A stretch of 14,152 bases of DNA, from contig DRPD01000331.1 in NCBI GenBank assembly GCA_011374735.1, forward strand, positions 1 to 14,152. The letters are read 5' to 3'. Of the stretch, positions 6,623 through 13,578 are shown in pieces. The stretch's first letter is position 1, and each line of letters opens with the position of its first letter. The notes below the pieces were generated by a model, which did no database searches, was not told the DNA's origin, and worked only from the letters and a program-made list of their open reading frames with translations. The position numbers and the translations under genes were made by a program. Origin of the DNA: Thermopetrobacter sp. (GTDB taxonomy: Bacteria; Pseudomonadota; Alphaproteobacteria; Rhizobiales; Aestuariivirgaceae).

Positions 6623-7506
6623 GCGGGCACATGTTCTTCTTCGGGTTCGGCAACGTGGCGCGGGCCCTGGCCCGGCGCTTGCGCGCCGACGGCTGGCGGC
6701 TGTCGGGCACGGCGCGCGAAGCGGTGGGGCTGGACCGGCTGGCGGTGGAGGCGGTGCGCGGCCACCTGTTCAACGAGGCGCGCCCCCTGCCGCCGCATGC
6801 GCTCGCCGGGGTGAGCCACCTGTTGATCTCCATCCCGCCCGGCGATGGCGGCGACGTGGCGCTGGAGGCGGCGGGCGACATGATCCGCGAGGCGGCGGCG
6901 CATCTGCGATGGGTGGGCTATCTCTCCACCGTCGGGGTGTATGGCGATCACGGCGGGGCGTGGGTGGACGAGACGACGCCGCCGGCGCCGGTGAGCGAAC
7001 GGGGCAGGCGGCGGCTGATGGCGGAGCGGCAATGGCTGGCGCTGCATGAGGAAACCGGCCTGCCGGTGCACATCTTCCGCCTGCCGGGCATCTACGGGCC
7101 GCATTCCAGCCCATTGAAGAAGGCGCTGGCCGGGCAGTCACGCATCGTGGTGAAGGAAGGGCAGGTGTTCTCGCGCATTCATTTGGACGATCTGGTGGCG
7201 GCGCTGGCCGCCTCCATCGCCCAACCGACGCCGGGAGAGATCTACAACGTCACCGACGACGCGCCGGCGCCGCCGCACGAGGTGGCGCTGTTCGCCCATG
7301 AGCTGCTGGGGCTGGCCCCGCCGCCGCGGGTGGCGTTCGCGGAAGCGGAGCTTTCCGACATGGCGCGCTCGTTCTATGGCGAGTCGAAGCGCGTTTCCAA
7401 TGCGAAGCTGAAGGAACGGCTCGGCTGGCGGCCCGCCTACCCCGATTACAAGGCCGGGCTGAGGGCGCTGAAACGCACCCTGGAAGAGGCGGAAGACGAC
7501 GAATGA
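6619..7506 (+). CDS. Atypical SDR / NAD(P)-dependent epimerase-like protein (YeeZ type)
   Basis: The protein has 295 residues with a Rossmann fold. The nucleotide-binding loop is GFGNVA (residues 9-14), followed by TAREAVGLDRL at the second strand. STVGVYG (about 103-109) matches the extended/atypical SDR pattern, and RLPGIYGP lies near the middle. IYNVTDD and ERLGWRPAYPDYKAGL are typical of the C-terminal substrate-binding part. The classical YxxxK dyad is not seen: the equivalent stretch reads ERGRRRLMAERQW, as in YeeZ-like atypical members. Enzymatic activity and substrate are therefore unknown. The start codon overlaps the queG stop (ATGA), so it is translated with queG. The gene converges on the response regulator with three bases between the stop codons. 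Confidence 0.85.
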   Translation: MSGHMFFFGFGNVARALARRLRADGWRLSGTAREAVGLDRLAVEAVRGHLFNEARPLPPHALAGVSHLLISIPPGDGGDVALEAAGDMIREAAAHLRWVGYLSTVGVYGDHGGAWVDETTPPAPVSERGRRRLMAERQWLALHEETGLPVHIFRLPGIYGPHSSPLKKALAGQSRIVVKEGQVFSRIHLDDLVAALAASIAQPTPGEIYNVTDDAPAPPHEVALFAHELLGLAPPPRVAFAEAELSDMARSFYGESKRVSNAKLKERLGWRPAYPDYKAGLRALKRTLEEAEDDE

Positions 7507-7509
7507 GCT

Positions 7510-8169
7510 TCAGGAACGCTCGGTGGTGATGAGCGCCTCGTCGATGCGGCTGGCGGCGATGACCGCCTGGGTGCGGCTTTCCACCTTCAGCTTCTGCAAG
7601 ATGGCGGAAACGTGAGCCTTGATGGTGGCCTCCGACACCCCCAGCTCATAGGCGATCTGCTTGTTCAGCAGGCCCTCGCGCAGCAGCATCAGCACCCGCA
7701 TCTGCTGCGGGGTCAGGGCGGCCAGCCGCTGGGCGATCTCGCCGGTCTCGTCGTCCTCGCCGGCATCGAGCGGCACGTCTTCCGGCACCGCCAGCTCGCC
7801 ATTGAGAACGGCGCGCAGGGCCTGCTGCATGACCTCCGCCGGGGCCGACTTGCGGATGAAGCCCGACGCCCCCAGGGCCATGGCGCGGCGGATGATGGCC
7901 GGCTCCTCGGAGGCGGAGACGATGACCACGGGGATCTCCGGATACTGGGCGCGCAGCCAGGCAAGGCCGGAGAAGCCCTGCACGCCGGGCATCTTCAGAT
8001 CGAGCAGGATCAGGTCGGGATGGGTCTCGCGGCCGATGGCGGAGATCACGCCGTCCATGCTGCCGGCCTCCACGAACGTCACTTCCGGCAGGTCGGAGGC
8101 CAGAATCTGCTTCAGCGCGGCGCGGAACAATGGGTGGTCATCGGCGATGACGATGCATTCACCAGACAT
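7510..8169 (-). CDS. NarL/FixJ-family response regulator (receiver + LuxR-type HTH)
   Basis: The protein has 219 residues, the standard length of the family. The receiver domain (1-115) holds the acidic pair D10/D11 (IADDHPLFR), the phospho-acceptor D57 (LILLDLKMPG), the signalling Ser85 (VIVSAS) and Lys107 (FIRKSAP), so it should be phosphorylatable. After an acidic linker (about 125-145), the LuxR-type DNA-binding domain shows LTPQQMRVLMLLREGLLNKQIAYELGVSEATIKAHVSAILQKLKV, including the recognition helix. I chose the ATG at 8169; an in-frame TTG at 8187 would add six residues, and GGGGGAAG lies very close to the ATG. No histidine kinase is in the window, so it is an orphan. It is divergent from the fimbrial operon and shares its 5' intergenic region, which makes control of that operon, or of itself, a reasonable guess. 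Confidence 0.93.
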   Translation of the reverse strand: MSGECIVIADDHPLFRAALKQILASDLPEVTFVEAGSMDGVISAIGRETHPDLILLDLKMPGVQGFSGLAWLRAQYPEIPVVIVSASEEPAIIRRAMALGASGFIRKSAPAEVMQQALRAVLNGELAVPEDVPLDAGEDDETGEIAQRLAALTPQQMRVLMLLREGLLNKQIAYELGVSEATIKAHVSAILQKLKVESRTQAVIAASRIDEALITTERS

Positions 8170-8340
8170 CTCTTCCCCCAGCCTCAAGGCGCATCGATCA
8201 TTCCTTCGGCAGACTTCGGCGAGTGCTCGTCGGGCACCCGCGCACGGCCCTGGCCCGATTCATATTACAAGCGCGGCCGTCCCGCCAGTGGTTTTCAGCG
8301 GCCGGGGCGGCGGCGCGCAGGCCCGGGGCCCGGAAGCCCT

Positions 8341-8380
8341 ATTCATGATAGAAATATATTATCACATGTAATTCATGCGC
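8341..8380. promoter_or_regulatory. AT-rich island with imperfect inverted repeat between response regulator and fimbrial genes
   Basis: About 40 bp of strongly A+T-rich sequence sits in otherwise GC-rich DNA. TGATA (8346-8350) and TATCA (8360-8364) form an inverted repeat around an AAATATAT core. On the minus strand TAATAT is preceded at 17 bp by a weak TTAAGC, so this could be the response-regulator promoter; on the plus strand promoter-like hexamers also occur. Direction and function are not settled. The rest of 8188-8340 is GC-rich and I see no gene in it. Confidence 0.4.
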
Positions 8381-8463
8381 TTAAGGCGGGCCTTAACCTT
8401 TTGTTAACCGTTGGCCCTGTAGCACAGCCTTAACAATCACCTCTCAATGCATCGCGCCTTTAA
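8381..8463 (+). promoter_or_regulatory. Cluster of TTAA motifs with a canonical CtrA-type box upstream of the fimbrial operon
   Basis: TTAACCTTTTGTTAAC (8393-8408) fits the CtrA consensus TTAA-N7-TTAAC exactly. It is overlapped on the left by an inverted repeat TTAAGGC-GG-GCCTTAA (8381-8396). Two more same-orientation TTAAC motifs follow (8430 and 8460). That makes five TTAA tetramers in about 80 bp of a GC-rich genome. CtrA is the master cell-cycle or motility response regulator of alphaproteobacteria, and pilin promoters are known targets in Caulobacter. Binding here is inferred from the motif. Downstream, 8464-8618 holds no further motif I recognise and would be a long leader before the pilin ribosome-binding site. 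Confidence 0.55.
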
Positions 8464-8618
8464 CCTTTCCTTCATTTCCGCGCGCGAGTCTGTGTGTCCA
8501 GCGAAGGCCATGTCCCGGCAGACAACAACAACCACCGGGCCGCCTCGCCGGCCGTGGCTCCCTTCCGGTTACGCGGGTGCCACGGGATGCATGTCAAACA
8601 GGACAGTGAGCAGGAGAA

Positions 8619-8624
8619 AAGGAG
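8619..8624 (+). promoter_or_regulatory. Ribosome-binding site of the pilin gene
   Basis: AAGGAG lies nine bases before the pilin ATG at 8634. It is among the best Shine-Dalgarno matches in the window, as expected for an abundant subunit, and it supports the chosen start. Confidence 0.75.
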
Positions 8625-8633
8625 ACGGAAGAG

Positions 8634-9077
8634 ATGAACAAGATGCGTTTGATGGCGGCGCTGGCCGCCCTGGGCATGATGGCGGGCGCCGCGCAGGCGG
8701 TGACGGTGTCGTCCAACTTCACGGTGCAGATCACCATCGTCAACGAGTGCAAGATCACCACCGCGCCGGGCACCATCGATTTCGGTTCCCAGGGTCTGCT
8801 GGACACCACGCTGACGGCGTCCACCACGTTCGGCGTGACCTGCACCAACGGCTGGGGCTACACCATGGCGCTGAACACCGGCGCCAATGACAACGGCTCC
8901 GGCCCGCGCATGGTCAACGGCAGCGAAGACGTGGCCTACTCCGCGGCGCTGAGCACCGCCAGCGACACCGGCACCGGTTCGGAGCAGACCCACACCATCA
9001 CCGCCACGGTGGCGGCGCAGGCCACGCCGACGGCCGGCACCTACACCGACACCATGACGGTGACCGTCACCTACTGA
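8634..9077 (+). CDS. Spore-coat-U-domain fimbrial subunit (archaic/sigma chaperone-usher pilin)
   Basis: The protein has 147 residues. A Sec signal peptide ends AQA with likely cleavage before Val23. The mature domain is a single SCPU-type, incomplete Ig-like fold: NFTVQITIVNECKI with Cys39, IDFGSQG, FGVTCTNG with Cys70 (probable disulfide to Cys39), YTMALNTG, and the C-terminal strand AGTYTDTMTVTVTY. The N-terminal stretch VTVSSNFTVQITI would be the donor strand inserted into the neighbouring subunit. It is small, Thr/Ala-rich and almost free of charged residues, as is usual for these pilins. It is the first gene of the operon and the only pilin present. No two-domain tip adhesin is encoded nearby, so the subunit may make a homopolymer or use an adhesin encoded elsewhere. 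Confidence 0.88.
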   Translation: MNKMRLMAALAALGMMAGAAQAVTVSSNFTVQITIVNECKITTAPGTIDFGSQGLLDTTLTASTTFGVTCTNGWGYTMALNTGANDNGSGPRMVNGSEDVAYSAALSTASDTGTGSEQTHTITATVAAQATPTAGTYTDTMTVTVTY

Positions 9078-9083
9078 TCGCCG

Positions 9084-9096
9084 CGCCCAACGGGCG
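9084..9096 (+). other. Intercistronic stem-loop between pilin and chaperone genes
   Basis: CGCCC-AAC-GGGCG forms a five-base-pair GC stem with a three-base loop seven bases after the pilin stop, followed by the palindrome TTGATCAA (9097-9104). There is no T-tract, so it is not a full terminator. A stem here could stabilise pilin mRNA and raise the pilin-to-chaperone ratio, as seen in other fimbrial operons, but that is inference. Confidence 0.35.
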
Positions 9097-9136
9097 TTGA
9101 TCAACCAGCGACACGCATGTCCGGGAGGGGAATGCG

Positions 9137-9856
9137 ATGAAGCGCCTGACGACTGTGGCGGCGGCCGGCATCATCACCGCGTCGGCCGCCCTGGGCACCA
9201 CGACGGCACGGGCCGGGCTGATGTCCGTGCGCCCGGTGCTGATCCAGGTGCCCGCGCCCGGCGCCGTGGCGACGCTGACCCTGGGCAACCTGGGCGACAG
9301 GCGCACCACCCTTCAGGTGCGGCTGTTCCGCTGGACACAACGAAACGGCAGGGACGTGCTGTCACCCACCCGCACGGTGGTGGCCAGCCCGCCCCTGCTG
9401 CGCATCGCGCCGAAGCGCGACAGCGTCATCCGCATCGTGCGCGTTTCCAAACAGCCCGTGAAGGGCGAGGAAAGCTACCGCCTGGTGGTGGACGAAATCC
9501 CGGAGCGCAAGAAGGTGCGCGGCATGGGCGTCATCATCGCGGTGCGCTACTCGATCCCGGTGTTCTTCTTCGAGCCGGGCACATCCAGACCGAAGATTTC
9601 CTGGGCGGCGCGGCGCAGGGGCCGCAGCCTGATCCTGACGGCGCGCAATGCCGGCGGGCGCTACGAGCGTATCGTCGGTTTGCGCATCTCCTCCGGCGGC
9701 AGAACACAAACCATAACCAAAGGGCTGGCCGGATACGTGTTGGGCAACTCCGCACGTCAGTGGCGTCTCAGAGTGAAAATCCCGGTGAGGGGAACCATCA
9801 CCGTGAAGGGAACAGGAGTCCATGGGCGATTCGCGGCCAGAATACCGGTGCGATAA
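9137..9856 (+). CDS. Periplasmic fimbrial chaperone (PapD-like, archaic type)
   Basis: The protein has 239 residues with a signal peptide ending TARA and cleavage before Gly27. The mature protein has two Ig-like domains. Domain 1 begins GLMSVRPVLIQVPAPGAVATLTLGNLG and holds the characteristic block SPPLLRIAPKRDSVIRIVR and the EESYRLVVDEIP strand. Domain 2 runs from about residue 138 (YSIPVFFFEPG) to the end. An Arg (in SVRPV) and the Lys/Arg of APKR are at positions expected to anchor the pilin C-terminus. It is highly basic, suiting a client that carries almost no charge. It would capture the pilin as it leaves the Sec pore and deliver it to the usher. GGAGGGG seven bases before the ATG supports the start. 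The 3' end overlaps the usher gene by 35 bp. Confidence 0.87.
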   Translation: MKRLTTVAAAGIITASAALGTTTARAGLMSVRPVLIQVPAPGAVATLTLGNLGDRRTTLQVRLFRWTQRNGRDVLSPTRTVVASPPLLRIAPKRDSVIRIVRVSKQPVKGEESYRLVVDEIPERKKVRGMGVIIAVRYSIPVFFFEPGTSRPKISWAARRRGRSLILTARNAGGRYERIVGLRISSGGRTQTITKGLAGYVLGNSARQWRLRVKIPVRGTITVKGTGVHGRFAARIPVR

Positions 9857-12521
9857 ACGCACCCGACACGCCCTCATCCGGCGCCGGTGGATCCCCGCCC
9901 TTTCCGCCCTGGCGCTACTGCCGATTCCAACCGATTCATACGCCTTCGACCCCGCCGCCGCCCTGCCGCCGCCAAAGCTGGCCATTCTGACGCCTTTCCA
10001 GCCCCCGGCCACCGCGCCGCCGCAACCGCGGAAAAAGAAGAAAAAGAAGACCCCGGCCAAAGGCACCATCATCCACAAGACCACCGACGCCGACGGCGAG
10101 CCGATCGCCAACGAGACGCCGCCGGTGACGCCTGTCGCGGCCGACGGCGGGGCCGCCGCCCTGCCGCCGGTGACGGCGGCGGGAGACGCCGCGGCGCTGC
10201 CGCCGGCCGATCCGGCGCTGATCGATCCGGACGCCATGCCGCTGTATCTGGAAGTGTTCATCAACGGCCATGGCATCGGGCTGGTGGCGGAATTCATCCG
10301 GCGCGGCGACGGCAGCTTCGCCATGAAGGCGCGGGAGATGGAAGAGATCGGCATCCGGGCGCCCGACGGCAAGGAAGACGATGACCTGGTGGCGCTGGCC
10401 GATGTCGGGGCGACGGCGCGCTATGACGAAACGGCGCAGCGCATGCACATCCGCGTCAGCGAGCGCCGGCGCATCCCCAAGGTGACCGATCTGCACCAGC
10501 GCGGCCTGCCGCGCGATCAGGAGCTGACACAGCCGGCCACGGGCCTGGTGCTCAATTATTCCCTGTTCGCCGCCGGCTCCACCGACACCACGTTGACGAA
10601 ACACCGCTTCAACGGCGTATCGCTCAATCTGGACGGCCGCCTGTTCTCGCCCTGGGGCACGCTGCGCGCCACCGGCTTCGCGCGGATCGACGCCAATGGC
10701 CGGGCCGGTTTCCGGCGCCTGGACACCTATTGGACATACACCGACCGCAAACGGGCCCTGAGCTGGCGGGTGGGCGATCTGGTGAGCGCCGGGCCGGCCT
10801 GGGCCAGGGCGATACGGCTGGGCGGCGTCATGGTGAGCCGCAACTACGGGGTGCGCGACGACGTGGTGACGACGCCGCTGCCCAGCCTGTCGGCCACCGC
10901 CGCGGTGCCGACCACGGCGGACGTGTATGTGAACAACCTCAAGGTCCATTCGCAGAAGGTGGCGCCGGGGCCGTTCACCATCACCAATATCCCGGCCATC
11001 TCCTCCTCCGGCGAGGCGCGGCTGGTGCTGCGCGACGCATCGGGGCGCGAGATCGTGAAGAAGAAACGCTTCTACGCCTCGCCCGATCTGCTGCGCAAGG
11101 GATTGTTCGACTTCTCGCTGGCCATCGGCGCGCCACGGCGCAATTACGGGCAGAAAGACTTCGATTACGCCCTCGCCCAAACCGGCGTGATCGGCTCGTT
11201 CCGCTATGGACTGACCGACCAGACGACGCTGCATGGCCACACGGAGATCTCCAGGGACGTGCAACTGATCGGCGGCGGCGTCACGACGGCGCTGGCCGGG
11301 CGGGTGCTGGTCAAGGCGGCGGGCGCGGTGTCGCGCAGCGGCAAGGGAGTCGGCTTCCTGCTGTATGGCGCTCTCAGCACCCGCTATGGGCCGTTCAGCC
11401 TGCATGCCTCCACCATGCGCACCTTCGGCCCTTATGCGGACATGGCCACGGTTTCCGCCCTGCCGGCCACCGTCGCGGTGCCCGGCAGTTCGGCCAACGC
11501 GGCGTTTCCGAAGGCCATCGACACCATCAGCGCCGGCTTCCAACTGCGCCCCACCAACAGCAGCCTGTCGGTGAACTACATGCATATCGACAGCGGCACG
11601 GCGGCGCCGCAACATCTGGTGTCGCTGGCCCTCAATCAGCCGCTGTTCAAGCGAACCTCGCTGTATGTCTCGGCCTTCGCCGACGTGACCAACCTGAAAG
11701 GCTTCGGCATCGCCGCCGGCGTCAGCATCCCGTTGGGCGGCGACCGCGGCCACATCTCCACCGGCTATTCGCGCAGCGAGAACGGCAAGCACCGGTTCTC
11801 GGTCAGCGCCGGCAAGTCGCTGGGGCGCAAGATCAACTCGGTGGGCTGGCAGGCCAGCGTGACCAAGGCGGACACGGTGTCGGTGGATGCCTCGCTCGGC
11901 TGGCGGGCCCGTTACATGACCCTGCGCGGGCGCATCGGCAAGCATGGCGACGGTTTCGCCGGGCACGTGGCGGCGGAAGGCGCGCTGGTGATGGCCGGCG
12001 GCGGGCTGTTCGCGGCCAACCGCGTCAACGACGCCTTCGCGGTGGTCAACGTCGGGGCGCCGAACGTGCTGGTGAAATACGAAAACCGCCCCTATGCCCG
12101 CAGCGGGCGCTCCGGCAAGGTGCTGATCACCGATCTGCGGGCGCTGGCGCGCAACAAGATTTCCATCGAGACGACGGAGCTGCCGGTGGACGCCCGCATT
12201 CCGACGGTGAAGAAGGTGGTGGTGCCGGCCCAGCGCGGGGCCGGCGTGGTCATCGACTTCAAGATCAAGCCGCACGTGGCGGCGGCGCTGGTGGTGTTCA
12301 AGGACGCCACCGGCCAGGACATCCCCATGGGCAGCGAAGTGAAGCTCAAGGGAAGCAAGGAGACCTGGCTGGTGGGCTATGACGGGCAGGCCTATCTGGA
12401 GGGCCTGGGCAAGATCAACACGGTGACGATCGACACCGGCGAGGCCACCTGCACGGCCACCTTCCGCTATGCGCGCAAGGACGGCGAGCAGGAGTTCATC
12501 GGGCCGGTGACCTGCCGCTGA
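9822..12521 (+). CDS. Outer-membrane fimbrial usher with a long Pro/Ala/Lys-rich N-terminal extension
   Basis: The protein has 899 residues, longer than common archaic ushers. After a long basic n-region, a signal peptide ends DSYA (cleavage before Phe42). Residues 42-138 are a low-complexity linker: three AAALPP repeats, many Pro, and six Lys in a row (71-76). The usher N-terminal domain then starts at LYLEVFINGHGIGLVAEF (about 141). The beta-barrel segment (about 230-740) includes TGLVLNYSLFA, SWRVGDLVS, GVMVSRNYGV and the plug-region start TADVYVNNLKVHSQKVAPGPFTITNIP. The C-terminal domains carry GRSGKVLITDLRALARNKISIE and the final Cys pair (ATCTATF, PVTCR). AGGAG lies three bases before the ATG, which sits inside the chaperone gene, so translation is coupled. 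No alternative in-frame start exists before the signal peptide. Usher identity is clear; the role of the extension is unknown. Confidence 0.9.
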   Translation: MGDSRPEYRCDKRTRHALIRRRWIPALSALALLPIPTDSYAFDPAAALPPPKLAILTPFQPPATAPPQPRKKKKKKTPAKGTIIHKTTDADGEPIANETPPVTPVAADGGAAALPPVTAAGDAAALPPADPALIDPDAMPLYLEVFINGHGIGLVAEFIRRGDGSFAMKAREMEEIGIRAPDGKEDDDLVALADVGATARYDETAQRMHIRVSERRRIPKVTDLHQRGLPRDQELTQPATGLVLNYSLFAAGSTDTTLTKHRFNGVSLNLDGRLFSPWGTLRATGFARIDANGRAGFRRLDTYWTYTDRKRALSWRVGDLVSAGPAWARAIRLGGVMVSRNYGVRDDVVTTPLPSLSATAAVPTTADVYVNNLKVHSQKVAPGPFTITNIPAISSSGEARLVLRDASGREIVKKKRFYASPDLLRKGLFDFSLAIGAPRRNYGQKDFDYALAQTGVIGSFRYGLTDQTTLHGHTEISRDVQLIGGGVTTALAGRVLVKAAGAVSRSGKGVGFLLYGALSTRYGPFSLHASTMRTFGPYADMATVSALPATVAVPGSSANAAFPKAIDTISAGFQLRPTNSSLSVNYMHIDSGTAAPQHLVSLALNQPLFKRTSLYVSAFADVTNLKGFGIAAGVSIPLGGDRGHISTGYSRSENGKHRFSVSAGKSLGRKINSVGWQASVTKADTVSVDASLGWRARYMTLRGRIGKHGDGFAGHVAAEGALVMAGGGLFAANRVNDAFAVVNVGAPNVLVKYENRPYARSGRSGKVLITDLRALARNKISIETTELPVDARIPTVKKVVVPAQRGAGVVIDFKIKPHVAAALVVFKDATGQDIPMGSEVKLKGSKETWLVGYDGQAYLEGLGKINTVTIDTGEATCTATFRYARKDGEQEFIGPVTCR

Positions 12522-12617
12522 GCTCACTTGCCGGCGGCGCTGGTTGTGCGCTAATTGCGGCTGCAACGGTCAGCGGCGTGATTCTCTCCTGCATCCGCAC
12601 ATCATCAGAGGCTGCCC

Positions 12618-13427
12618 ATGCCCATCGAACAAATCATCGTGCTCGCCCTCGTGCAGGGGATCACGGAGTTCCTGCCCATCTCCTCCTCCGGCCATCTGAT
12701 CCTGGTGCCGGTGCTGACCGGCTGGAAGGATCAGGGGCTGATCACCGACGTGATGGTGCACATGGGCTCGTTTCTCGCCGTGCTGGTCTATTTCCGGCGC
12801 GATGTCATGCAGATGATCGGCGGGGCGCTCAGCCTGCTGGGCGGGCGGGTGACGCCGGCCGGGCGGCTGGCGCTGATGCTGATCGTCGCCACCGTGCCGG
12901 CGGTGGCCTTCGGCCTGTTCAGCAAGTTCAGCGGCCTGCAGGACGCGCTGCGCGGGCCGTTCATCGTCGCCGTCAACGCCGTCGTGTTCGGCCTGCTGAT
13001 GTGGCTGGCCGACCGGCTCGGCCGCCAGACGAAGGCGGCGGAGGGCCTGAGCACCGCGCAGGCGCTGCTGATCGGCGCGGCGCAGGCGGTGGCCATCATC
13101 CCCGGCGTGTCGCGCTCCGGCATCACCATGTCGGCCGGGCTGCTGGCCGGGCTGAGCCGGGTGGAGGCGGCGCGCTTCTCCTTCCTGCTGGGCATTCCGG
13201 CGATCGCCGGCGCGGGCCTGCTGGTGCTGGGCGAGGCGATCGGCGAGGGTGTGGTGATTTCCACCGACGCGGTGGCGGCCGGGGTGCTGACCTTCTTCGT
13301 GGCGCTGGGGGCCATCGCCTTCCTGATGAAGGTGATCGCCAGGGTGGGGCTGACCCCGTTCGTGCTCTACCGCTTCGCGCTGGCGGCAGTGCTGTTCGGG
13401 CTGATGACGGCGGGGGTGATCGGCTGA
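12618..13427 (+). CDS. uppP: Undecaprenyl-diphosphatase UppP (BacA)
   Basis: This membrane enzyme removes a phosphate from undecaprenyl diphosphate to recycle the lipid carrier for peptidoglycan and other envelope polymers; extra copies give bacitracin resistance. The protein has 269 residues, normal for the family, with about eight hydrophobic helices. Motif 1 is Q13-GIT-E17-FLPISSSGH26, the (E/Q)xxxE metal/pyrophosphate site with its His. Motif 2 is PGVSRSG (162-168), whose Ser and Arg are catalytic. The ATG has AGAGG about seven bases upstream. It is 96 bp downstream of the usher gene with no obvious terminator between, so some read-through from the fimbrial operon is possible, but it probably has its own promoter. 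It ends 15 bp before the 3' end of a convergent tRNA gene. Confidence 0.95.
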   Translation: MPIEQIIVLALVQGITEFLPISSSGHLILVPVLTGWKDQGLITDVMVHMGSFLAVLVYFRRDVMQMIGGALSLLGGRVTPAGRLALMLIVATVPAVAFGLFSKFSGLQDALRGPFIVAVNAVVFGLLMWLADRLGRQTKAAEGLSTAQALLIGAAQAVAIIPGVSRSGITMSAGLLAGLSRVEAARFSFLLGIPAIAGAGLLVLGEAIGEGVVISTDAVAAGVLTFFVALGAIAFLMKVIARVGLTPFVLYRFALAAVLFGLMTAGVIG

Positions 13428-13442
13428 GGCGCGTGGCGTGAG

Positions 13443-13519
<77 letters not shown>

Positions 13520-13533
13520 CTGAGGCCTGCTCC

Positions 13534-13562
13534 CATATAGACGAAGGGGCGCGGCCTGACAA
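13534..13562 (-). promoter_or_regulatory. Sigma70-type promoter of tRNA-Arg
   Basis: On the minus strand TTGTCA (13562-13557) is separated by exactly 17 bp from TATATG (13539-13534). Transcription would start near 13527, about eight bases upstream of the mature tRNA 5' end. Position, spacing and hexamers all fit a housekeeping promoter. Confidence 0.65.
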
Positions 13563-13578
13563 TGTCGCCGTCGCCGGC

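Noticed and set aside
8447..8890. 147-codon plus-strand frame overlapping the pilin start
   Set aside because: It lies in a different frame from the pilin, which has a signal peptide, a strong ribosome-binding site and SCPU motifs.
9936..12566. 876-codon minus-strand open frame opposite the usher
   Set aside because: Composition is Arg/His/Gln/Ala-rich without recognisable domains and it mirrors the usher exactly. Long antisense frames are common in high-GC genes.
12522..12617. Possible intrinsic terminator between usher and uppP
   Set aside because: Several GC-rich short repeats are present, but I see no stable stem followed by a T-run.
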